From the NCBI GenBank assembly GCA_022839625.1, contig JALHJL010000019.1, positions 1 to 55,192 of the forward strand: 55,192 nucleotides of DNA. The letters are read 5' to 3'. Positions 1-8,163 of this stretch are shown one piece after another (the first letter of the stretch is position 1; the number at the start of each line of letters is the position of its first letter). The notes beneath the pieces were generated by a model. The model was not told the origin of the DNA, did not search any database, and saw nothing but the letters and a program-made list of their open reading frames with translations. Made by a program: the position numbers and the translations under genes. The stretch is from Phycisphaerales bacterium (GTDB lineage: Bacteria > Planctomycetota > Phycisphaerae > UBA1845 > Fen-1342).

Positions 1-729
1 GGTGGCATCGTTGCCGCAGATGTCGGTCACCGTCCAGGTCACGATGGTATCGCCCACCGGGAACTGCGCCGGAGCATCGTTGACCACGCTGGCCACGCCA
101 CAGTTGTCGCCGGTGGTAGGCGTACCCAAGGCGACGCCGGTCGCATAGCACACGCCCGAGTCGGCGGTCTGGGATACGTTGCCCGGACAAGTGATGGTGG
201 GAGGTGTCCAGTCAATGGTGATCGCGCCCAGGTCGTCTAGGGCCGGATACACGGGCTCGGAGGTGTTGCCCACCTTCTTGGTCAGACGAGTCACGTAGGG
301 AGCGGTCGTGCGGAACGTGACCAGGTCCGCGACGCTGCAAGCCTGGGCCGCAGCGGCGAACGTGATCCGCGCCATGCGGACCGGACCGGTCCCGTCATAG
401 CCGGCCGAGCCATCGGGAATACCGACCGCGTAGTCGATCTGTCCGGTAACGCTCGTGTCGCTGTAGATTTGTCGTGTGAACGGGGCTTCGCCGGGCACAA
501 CGCTGACGAGCAACAGCTTAGTGCTGTCGTACGTCAGGAAGAACTGCCCGCCGAGGATCTCATCGGTCGGCGTTTCCTGAGTCAGGTTGATGTCAACGAC
601 GACATCTCCGTTCTCGACGGTGAAGCACGTGGTCACCCCCGTACTCAGCGTCAGGACCGGATTGTCCGCCGTAGCACAGGCGGCGGAGGCTAACAGAAAA
701 ATGATCGTGCCAATTGTACACGTTCGCAT
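1..729 (-). CDS. Secreted cohesin-like / HYR domain protein (3' end outside window)
   Basis: This frame stays open from an ATG at 729 to the window edge (243 codons), so the C-terminus is missing. A hydrophobic signal peptide of about 20 residues (starting MRTCTIGTIIFLLASAA) opens the protein. Residues about 25-165 look like a cohesin-type beta sandwich: GDVVVDINLTQ, then GGQFFLTYDSTKL, then RMARITFAA. Residues about 175-243 begin a HYR domain: a TCPGNV motif, a NCG motif, then PVGDTIVTWTVTDICGN. The start is supported by AGGAG six bases upstream of the ATG. It lies just downstream of, and on the same strand as, a giant protein with dockerin-like repeats. Cohesins in cellulosomes bind dockerins; that this one does so is inference. 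Other adhesive roles are possible. Confidence 0.82.
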   Translation of the reverse strand, partial: MRTCTIGTIIFLLASAACATADNPVLTLSTGVTTCFTVENGDVVVDINLTQETPTDEILGGQFFLTYDSTKLLLVSVVPGEAPFTRQIYSDTSVTGQIDYAVGIPDGSAGYDGTGPVRMARITFAAAAQACSVADLVTFRTTAPYVTRLTKKVGNTSEPVYPALDDLGAITIDWTPPTITCPGNVSQTADSGVCYATGVALGTPTTGDNCGVASVVNDAPAQFPVGDTIVTWTVTDICGNDAT

Positions 730-885
730 TACGTTCTCCTTCTCTCGCTTACCGAACTAACAACCCACGTGCCCTCAGTTTTGTGGACCGGGAGCCGCTC
801 CCGGGCCTGTCGCAAAACACCGTTGTTCGTGCCGCGCTCGGCGGACACGTCCGTAAGCCGGCGGAAGGTTCGTTCCCACTCCGCG

Positions 886-3800
886 CTACTCCGCTCTCCT
901 TTGCCCCGGCCCGGCGCCGGGCGCCACGTCGGCCGGCTCCACCTCCTTCAAGTCCGGGGGAACGACGCCGTTCAGGAACAGCTCCACGTCGGTCAAGTCG
1001 ATCACCCCGTCGTAGTTCAAATCGCCGCGGGCGGCGTAGCCCAGCCCCATCTGCCGCAGCTCCTGGACCGTGACTGAAGTCCGCGGCTCGCCGAGGGCGA
1101 GGACGCAGCAGTCGCTGTCGCCGATCGCCAGGAAATTGCCGGAGATGTAGTTGAAGTCGCTAACGTCCACCGCGTAATCGCCGTTGATGTCGGCGTGCGG
1201 CGGCGGGGTGGCGCAAGTCACGGCCCCTGGGTTCGTGCCCCAGCCGGCGATGTATACGCCGAAATCGACGATATCCACGAGGTTGTCGTCGTAGAGGTCG
1301 CCGTTGATGAGATCCGCGCTCGCACCCGTGAAGCTCGCCACGTACTTCTTGTTGGCGACCTCCAGCCCCGCGCCCCGGTCCAACCGCCGCACCAGCGTGT
1401 GCAGGTCGTCCTGGGCCAGGACGCAATCGTAATCGCCGCAATCGACAAGCAGCGGGACGTTCGCAGCCAGGCCGCCGGTGAACGTGACCAGTTCCTCGAC
1501 GATCTTCGTGCCGCCGCTGCAATCGTAAAGAACGAACGTGACGCAGCGCACCAGCGACGGCGTGCTGACGCCGCGAAGCTGCACGTCCACGAGCAGCTCG
1601 TTGTAGGGCTGGACCGTGACGGTCTGGGTCGAGTCGTGCGTCTCGTTGCCGCAGCCGTCGGCGGCGGTCCACGTGATGGTTGTCGTACCGACCGGGTATG
1701 GATCGCTCAGCGGCAGACTGTCGCTGCGCGTCGCCACGATGCCGGACACGCCGTTGTGATCGTCGGTGGCCGTGGCCTGGCCAATGTTGATGTCGGTCGC
1801 GTGGCAATAGCCGGCGTCGGCGTAGACCGTTACGTTCGACGGGATCGACGTGAAGGTCGGCCCGGCCGTATCGACATGGGCTGTTACGGTGATGCAACTC
1901 GACACGCCACACGCATTCTCACGCCGGACGTAGTAGGTCGTCGTCGCGGCAGGTGAGTCGATGACGAGCGGGCTGCCCGTGCCGAGGTACGTGCCGCCGC
2001 AGCCGCCGGTGTACCAGTACAACGTGTCGCCGGAGCCGCCGGAGGCCGTCAGCGCGATCGTGCCGGCGTCGCCGGGACAGAACCAGTCGCGGTCAATGCC
2101 GGCGGAAGTTGGCGCCACGGGCAATGGGACGACCGTCACGGTTACGCTGGCGCAGGCCGTTGTGTTGCAGGTGCCCTCGGCGCGCACGTAGTACGTAGTC
2201 GTGGTGCCGGGCGAGACGCCGATGGAGGCCCCCGTGCCCACGTACGTACCGCCGCAACTGCCGGAATACCAGACCCACGAGGCGCCCGAGCCGAGCGCGC
2301 CGCCTTGCACGCCGAGCGTTGACGAATCGCCCGCACAAATGGCCGCGGGGTTGGCCGCAGCCCCCGTCGGAGCGGTCGAGTTGGTCAGGACGGTGACGGT
2401 AACGCTCGCGCAATCCGTGGCGTTGCAGTCTCCTTCCGCACGCACGTAGTACGTTGTCGTCGACCCGGGCCAGACGAGGAGCGACGCGCCCGAGCCGACG
2501 TAGGTGCCGCCGCAACTGCCCGCGTACCAGACCCAGGACGCCCCCGTGCCCAGGGACCCGCCGACCACGCTCAGGGTCGATGATTCGCCGGGGCAGATCG
2601 CCTGCGGGCCGGCGTTCGCGCCACTCGGGTCGCCCGACAGCGTCTTCATACTGACGGCGACGCTGGCACAGCCGGTGCTCGCACACTCGGAAGACGGGTC
2701 GCGGGCCCGCGCGTAGTACGTGCTCGCCGTCGAGGGATAGACGGTCAGCGGATTCCCGGTGCCGACGTACGAGCTGCCGCAGCCTCCGGTGTACCAGTCC
2801 ACCAGCGCCCCCGGGGCGTTGCAACTCAGGGAGGTTGACGCGCCGGGACACACCGCGTCGGGGCTCGCCACGGCGTTCGTGGGCGCGGCCGGCAAGAGGG
2901 CTGTGCAGTATTGCTGGGCCTCGTCGGCACAGATGCTGTCCCACTCGTTATTGCAGCAGTAGGGGTCCATCTCGCAGACGATGTGACAGCAATCTGGATC
3001 GCTGCACCCCCAGTCAGGGCCGTGGGCGACGCAGGCCGGGCCGGCCCCGCCGACGGTGACCGTTATGCTCGTGCAGCCGGGGCTGTAACACCCGCTCGTG
3101 GTGTTGCGCGCCCGGGCGTAGTAAGTCGTCGTCGCGGTGATGTTGCTCACCGTCAGCGGATTGCCGGTGCCGACGTACGTGCCGCCGCAACTGCCGGCAT
3201 ACCAGTCGACCGCGCCGGCGCCCGGAGCACTGCAGCCGAGCTGGGTGCTGCCGCCCGTGCAGACACGGCTGAGCGGCGAGGCGTAGGCGCCGGTCGGCGT
3301 GGCGGGGGTGATCTCGCCCTCGTAGACGTACAACTCGAATGAGCCGGTCGTGGAGGACGAGTAGTAGCTGCCGACCGAGATGTAGTACGTCTGCCCGTAG
3401 GTCGAGCACCAGCGCACGGTCGAATGCAGGCCGCTCCAGGAGCAGGAGTAGTCGTCATTGCAGGCCATCTGGTTGCCGCCGCACGCATCGAACACGGCGA
3501 TCTCGGTGTCGAACGTTGTATTGGCGCTACAGGTGGTCGCCACCAGCTCGTGGCCGGTGCCGGTCACCTTCCACCACAGGTTCTTGTAGGGTCCGTCACA
3601 GGTACTGCCGGTGTAGTCGTCGGTCGCATAGGGCGGAGTGTTCTTGCCGGAGACGTACGCCGGCAGCGAAGAGATCTGGATAGCCGAGGCGCAGGCGTCG
3701 TGTGCGAAGGCGCCGGTCTGGGGGTAAAGCCACTGACAGCCGGCGATGTCCTCGGGTTCCAGCGTGCGCTTCTTGTCTTCGCCATTCGCGACATCCAGCG

Positions 3801-6800
3801 TTCCGAACATGGTCTTGTTCTGGTCGGGTACGCCGTACAGGTCGCTTAGACCGCAGAGCCCGTGTCCGCTCTCGTGTGTGACGACGTTCTGCACATCGAC
3901 CTGTCCCGCCACAAGCCCGTTGAGCGTAAAGGTGAATTCCTGATCGTTGTACTCCTGATCCGTCTCGATGATGTTGCCGCCGCTGAGCCAGATGGTGCTG
4001 ACCCCGATGACGCCCGAGCCGTGCGACCAGCCGCTGTTCGTCCAGGAGATGACGTTGTAGCCGTCATTGTTGGTGGCCGTCAGCGCGGTGGTGCCGCCGT
4101 AACTGTGGTCCAGGTACGTGTTGGCGACGTTCTCCCAGGTCTGAAGGCCCGCCCGAACCGCGCCGAACTCGCCGTCCCCGCTGATGTCCGCGCAGCCATT
4201 CTGGTTGATGTAGTACTCCAGCGGCATCCAGGATTGGTCCTGCCACCGATACCAGAACGACCAGTCCACGGTAAAGGTGGCGAAATTCGACCAGACGCCG
4301 TTCTTGTAGACCGCGCAGTCCTTGGAGCTGCACCCCGCGGGGACGTAGCACTGAATCTGCGTGTCGGTCCACGAGACGATGTAGCTGTCGTTGTAGTAGT
4401 AGTTCGAGCCGCTGCCCCAGAACACCATGTGGTCCGTGCTCTGCTTCGTCGCGCCAAAACCCGTACCGGTGACGGTTACCAGGCTGCCCGCGGGGCCGGC
4501 ACTGCCCACCCCTGCCGGAGCGTGGTCCGGCGACACGCCACTGATGCTCGGGCCCGCGGCGGGACAGTTGATATAGAACTGGTGCGTGCAGCTCGAGGTC
4601 CCCTCCGCATCGAGCAGGATGTAGTACGTGGTGCCCCCGGTCCACGACATGGCGCCGTAGGTTCCGGGGCTGTAGATGTCCTGGATGCAGTTCCAGCCGG
4701 TGGAGCTGCAACTCGCCGCGCGCCAGAAGTAATCGACCCAGCAGCCGCCCGCGGTGACCTGGATGCTGTAAGTACCCGTGGACGGTGCGACGAAGCTGTA
4801 GACCTTCTCGATCCCCGGCGTACTGTAGCCGCAGGCATTGACATTCCACACGCCCGAGCCGAGGCCGTTGTACGTCTGTGTGTAGCCCGACCCGCAGCCT
4901 GCGATGGCGGTGACGTAGTCGCAGGGATTGATCGGCGTGACCGTCCAGTTCAGCGTGAACGCCCCGGAGCCCGTGCTGTAGGCGTCGAGAATGAACCAGA
5001 CGCGCTGCGTCGCGCCGGTCGTGTTCGTCCATATGTGATGGGTGTAGTCATCGTCATCGGTGCAGGCGATCTGTATGTCTCCGGGGCACGTGGCGCCGCG
5101 GCGCGTTTCGTGGACGGAGTCGAAATTGTTGTACGACTGCCAGATGTCAATCGTGTAGTAGTTGGGCAGGTCGTAGTAGAAGAACCGGTCCGGCCCGCCT
5201 GAGTTGCCGTTCCAGCAGTTCCCCCGGTCGTCCGCGTAGCCCGCCGTCGTGTCGCTGTAGGGACTCGTGAGGCTGGCGAGGTTCTGAGCGGTGGCGCAGG
5301 TATCGCCCGGCAAAGCGGGAGCGGTGTAGGTCACGACCACGTATGGGTCGTTGCTCCCATAGTACCCATACGCGGTGGCGTAGTAATCGCCGGACGTTTC
5401 GTACTCGTCAAAGGCCACTCCGAAGTAGTCGCTGCCCAGCCGGGCCTGCAGGTCCGCGTCGGCCGTGGCCCCGAGATCGTGCGAATTCCAGCCGGTGGTG
5501 GGGCACGAGTTCTTATGTACGTAGGTCGTGCCGGTCGTCTCGTACGTCCACAGGGTGGCGCACGAGGTCGTGAAGGCGGCCATGGCGCGCATGTAATAGT
5601 AGGGGCAGTTCTGCTCCCATACGTTGTACCAGAGCACCGTGTCGCTGATGGTCGACCCGTCCGGAATCGACCCGGTGTTGAAGTACATCCAGCCCTTGCG
5701 GACGTTGCCGGTGCCGTTGCGCCAGCGGACATTGTCACCGCAGTCGCTGTCGCCGCAGTAGCACACCGAGGAGCTGTAGTTGAAGCCCGTCCAGCCGCCG
5801 ATTTCGCTGGGATAGCAGTTGACCGTCGGGTCGACAATCACCGGGTAAACGCGGCCCGGCGCCATCAGCCAGTCCAGCGGGACGTGCGTCTCCACGTACA
5901 CGCCGCCGGCCACCGGCTCCACTCGATACGAACCGGTCACCGATTCCACGCGGTATTCCACGTGAGCACCCTTCTCCGGGTCGTCGTGCGGAATCTCGCG
6001 GGTCATCTCCTCGCGGATGAACGGCGTGCGGAATTGGGCGACCTCGTTTCCTTCGGCGTCGATCAACGCCAGCGCGGGACCGGCCTCCGGGCCGCACGAT
6101 TCGCACGTCTCATCGGACTTCGGAATCACCTGCCAGCCGGCGGGCAACCCCACGAACTCGCGGAACGCCAGCGCGCCGGCCTGTGCCGACCCGCGCGGCA
6201 GGCGCGGCCGCTCCGTCAGCACGATGTCGTGATCGACCCCGATCCGACGCACGACCAGCCGGTCGTAGGCCGAAGGGAAGGTGCCGGGGAATGTGATCAC
6301 GTTCCCGTCTACGGTTCCCGTGGCGTCGGCCCGGGGGACGGAACCCACCACCTGGCCCTCTTTCCCGAGCAGCCGCATCTCCCCGGCGGTGCCCAGGCTC
6401 AAGTCCCCCTCGGGAAAGCGAATCAGGTAGCCGTCGTCGAGCGAGGCACCGAAATAGAGCTGGTAGCGGTTCTCCAGGATCGCATACGGGTAGCCGTCCC
6501 GGGCACCGGCCGCATTCGGCCGGACGTCCGTGCGAATCTCCGTCCACGCGCCATGCCCGTCCTGATAATGAACCGGAGTCTGCGAGATGACCGCCGTGAC
6601 GCTCCCGTCCGGGTTGGAGAAGTGCTTGGCGAAGGCATCACGCTGCGGACGGACTTCCTCGAGTGGATCTCGTCCGGCGTAAATGCCCCCCTCCGACCAG
6701 TTGGCAGGGCACAGCTCGGCGTAGATGTGCTCGGCCGGGTCTCCCGCCGCACTGTTCGCAACCTCTGCCCCGTTGGCCGCAAGCGCATCTCTGCCGACCT

Positions 6801-7368
6801 CGACGGGCGTATAGCCGCGTTCGACCATCAGCGCCCGCGCCTCGGCAACCACGTCGTGCCCCGAAGCGACGTATGAGATGGCTCCGTCCTCGGCCACCGG
6901 TCCGGCGTCCAGGCGATGGCCCGCCGCATCCAGCTCAATCCCCGGCGCCGGCGTCAGCGTGAACTTGGACTGGTCGCGCCCCAAGACGATCAGCCGGCCG
7001 TCCGGCATGCGCTCGGTGAAAACGAGCACCCGCTCGCCGACGTTGAACCGCGGCGTGTGGGTGACCAGCATCGTGTCCTCGCCGACCGTGCCGCCGAGCT
7101 CGGTCAGGACCAGGCTTCCATCCGGGCTGGACAAATTGCCCTTAAAGTCCTCTTCTACGGCGATCTGAATGTCGGTGAGAATCCGCCTCTGGTCTTCGTT
7201 CCAATACGACTCGACGGCAACCACCGTCCCCACCACCGCATGCTCGCACCGGTTGGCCAGCTCCGGCAGGTCCATCGGGACGAGCGTGGCGTGCGCCGCC
7301 GTCGCACCGAAGCCCACCAGCACGATCACGCCGACCACAGTCGCGAAACGACCGATACTCGCTTTCAT
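886..7368 (-). CDS. Giant secreted multidomain protein with metzincin-like zinc site, Ig-like repeats, HYR and dockerin-like C-terminus
   Basis: The protein has 2160 residues from the ATG at 7368, which follows GGGAG and begins a clear signal peptide (MKASIGRFATVVGVIVLVGF...AHA). A longer in-frame ORF to 7614 encodes only Arg-rich sequence and was rejected. Rough order: conserved N-terminal domain 28-135; DNRLRE-like region with VYPVIVDPT near 508; two PPC-like segments 685-935; TIG/IPT fold about 940-1035; zinc-protease segment with HESGH at 1165-1169 followed by DLYG and TMFG; a further PPC segment 1221-1345; five Ig-like repeats of about 80 residues (1357-1830), each with a WY..GSCGGTYVGTG-like core; a Cys-rich insert CCNNEWDSICADEA near 1473; HYR 1831-1915; dockerin-like Ca-binding repeats from about 2015. 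The third zinc ligand is one residue out of register with the usual HExxHxxGxxH/D, so activity is uncertain. Probably an extracellular or surface protease or adhesin. Confidence 0.85.
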   Translation of the reverse strand: MKASIGRFATVVGVIVLVGFGATAAHATLVPMDLPELANRCEHAVVGTVVAVESYWNEDQRRILTDIQIAVEEDFKGNLSSPDGSLVLTELGGTVGEDTMLVTHTPRFNVGERVLVFTERMPDGRLIVLGRDQSKFTLTPAPGIELDAAGHRLDAGPVAEDGAISYVASGHDVVAEARALMVERGYTPVEVGRDALAANGAEVANSAAGDPAEHIYAELCPANWSEGGIYAGRDPLEEVRPQRDAFAKHFSNPDGSVTAVISQTPVHYQDGHGAWTEIRTDVRPNAAGARDGYPYAILENRYQLYFGASLDDGYLIRFPEGDLSLGTAGEMRLLGKEGQVVGSVPRADATGTVDGNVITFPGTFPSAYDRLVVRRIGVDHDIVLTERPRLPRGSAQAGALAFREFVGLPAGWQVIPKSDETCESCGPEAGPALALIDAEGNEVAQFRTPFIREEMTREIPHDDPEKGAHVEYRVESVTGSYRVEPVAGGVYVETHVPLDWLMAPGRVYPVIVDPTVNCYPSEIGGWTGFNYSSSVCYCGDSDCGDNVRWRNGTGNVRKGWMYFNTGSIPDGSTISDTVLWYNVWEQNCPYYYMRAMAAFTTSCATLWTYETTGTTYVHKNSCPTTGWNSHDLGATADADLQARLGSDYFGVAFDEYETSGDYYATAYGYYGSNDPYVVVTYTAPALPGDTCATAQNLASLTSPYSDTTAGYADDRGNCWNGNSGGPDRFFYYDLPNYYTIDIWQSYNNFDSVHETRRGATCPGDIQIACTDDDDYTHHIWTNTTGATQRVWFILDAYSTGSGAFTLNWTVTPINPCDYVTAIAGCGSGYTQTYNGLGSGVWNVNACGYSTPGIEKVYSFVAPSTGTYSIQVTAGGCWVDYFWRAASCSSTGWNCIQDIYSPGTYGAMSWTGGTTYYILLDAEGTSSCTHQFYINCPAAGPSISGVSPDHAPAGVGSAGPAGSLVTVTGTGFGATKQSTDHMVFWGSGSNYYYNDSYIVSWTDTQIQCYVPAGCSSKDCAVYKNGVWSNFATFTVDWSFWYRWQDQSWMPLEYYINQNGCADISGDGEFGAVRAGLQTWENVANTYLDHSYGGTTALTATNNDGYNVISWTNSGWSHGSGVIGVSTIWLSGGNIIETDQEYNDQEFTFTLNGLVAGQVDVQNVVTHESGHGLCGLSDLYGVPDQNKTMFGTLDVANGEDKKRTLEPEDIAGCQWLYPQTGAFAHDACASAIQISSLPAYVSGKNTPPYATDDYTGSTCDGPYKNLWWKVTGTGHELVATTCSANTTFDTEIAVFDACGGNQMACNDDYSCSWSGLHSTVRWCSTYGQTYYISVGSYYSSSTTGSFELYVYEGEITPATPTGAYASPLSRVCTGGSTQLGCSAPGAGAVDWYAGSCGGTYVGTGNPLTVSNITATTTYYARARNTTSGCYSPGCTSITVTVGGAGPACVAHGPDWGCSDPDCCHIVCEMDPYCCNNEWDSICADEAQQYCTALLPAAPTNAVASPDAVCPGASTSLSCNAPGALVDWYTGGCGSSYVGTGNPLTVYPSTASTYYARARDPSSECASTGCASVAVSMKTLSGDPSGANAGPQAICPGESSTLSVVGGSLGTGASWVWYAGSCGGTYVGSGASLLVWPGSTTTYYVRAEGDCNATDCASVTVTVLTNSTAPTGAAANPAAICAGDSSTLGVQGGALGSGASWVWYSGSCGGTYVGTGASIGVSPGTTTTYYVRAEGTCNTTACASVTVTVVPLPVAPTSAGIDRDWFCPGDAGTIALTASGGSGDTLYWYTGGCGGTYLGTGSPLVIDSPAATTTYYVRRENACGVSSCITVTAHVDTAGPTFTSIPSNVTVYADAGYCHATDINIGQATATDDHNGVSGIVATRSDSLPLSDPYPVGTTTITWTAADGCGNETHDSTQTVTVQPYNELLVDVQLRGVSTPSLVRCVTFVLYDCSGGTKIVEELVTFTGGLAANVPLLVDCGDYDCVLAQDDLHTLVRRLDRGAGLEVANKKYVASFTGASADLINGDLYDDNLVDIVDFGVYIAGWGTNPGAVTCATPPPHADINGDYAVDVSDFNYISGNFLAIGDSDCCVLALGEPRTSVTVQELRQMGLGYAARGDLNYDGVIDLTDVELFLNGVVPPDLKEVEPADVAPGAGPGQRRAE

Positions 7369-8163
7369 CGCCTGACTCCCACGCCGGAACCATCGCGTCC
7401 CGCCCCGAAGCACTCGCGTCCGACACCCTTGCGACCACGCCAAACCGGTGCGATGCCGCCGCCCTGCTGCCAATAAGGAGAAATGCCCCGCCGGCCGTGC
7501 GGCTGAGGACCGCAAACCCCGCGCGGACACGACACGGACCCCGTCCTCTGTCTCCTCTCCCACATCTCTCGTCCTCGGCCACGCGTTACGGCGGGTCACA
7601 AACCTCCGCCGCACCGCACCCTATTCCCTCACTCCGACGTGCGACCAATCCCAACGGGTACGGCCGCGTGGCCGCGGCTGCTTGAGTACGTCCAGAGTAA
7701 TACACACGAGCGGATATGTCAATGAAAAAAGCCGGTTGAGCCAGCCCCTCTGGCCGCGTCGGACATCGCGGGACAAGTCGATCGGACCCCGTCCTGGCCT
7801 CGTAGAGCCAGAGGGCGCTCCGGGTCGCGACACGGCCCTGGGACCGGCGGCGGCACACCCAGCGCGCGAGACGGGCGAACCGAGCTGGTCTGGTCACCCG
7901 GATTGGCCGCCATCGCTCCGAGGCCCCGTTGACCGCGCAGGCGGTTTCTGCTACAAGAATGGCGGCGGATCTCAGTTCGCCGCTGTCGTGATTCAGGCGA
8001 GGAGTCGGAGCAATTCGGTCACCGTAGCGCGAGGAAGTTGGGCCGGGCCGACACGGACATTTCGGGAACGTCCCGGGCTGCTCGACGGACAAGCGGGGTG
8101 TGCCGCGAGGGCAGCGCGCGTATGCCTGCCGGGTCGGCGTAGAGGTGCGCGGCGGGTGCTGCC
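7369..8163. other. Intergenic region between divergent secreted-protein genes
   Basis: These 795 bases contain only short, Arg/Pro-rich spurious frames. The one signal seen is a possible minus-strand promoter at 7694-7722. No RNA gene, repeat or convincing small ORF was recognised. Confidence 0.6.
7694..7722 (-). promoter_or_regulatory. Possible promoter for the giant secreted protein
   Basis: On the minus strand TTGACA (7717-7722) is followed after 17 bases by TACTCT (7694-7699), inside an unusually AT-rich patch. The -10 match is poor (3/6), and the site would leave a leader of about 320 bases before the ATG at 7368. Weak candidate. Confidence 0.3.

Noticed and set aside
7369..7614. N-terminal extension of the giant secreted protein
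   Set aside because: It would put 82 Arg-rich residues before a clear signal peptide; the ATG at 7368 has a proper ribosome site.
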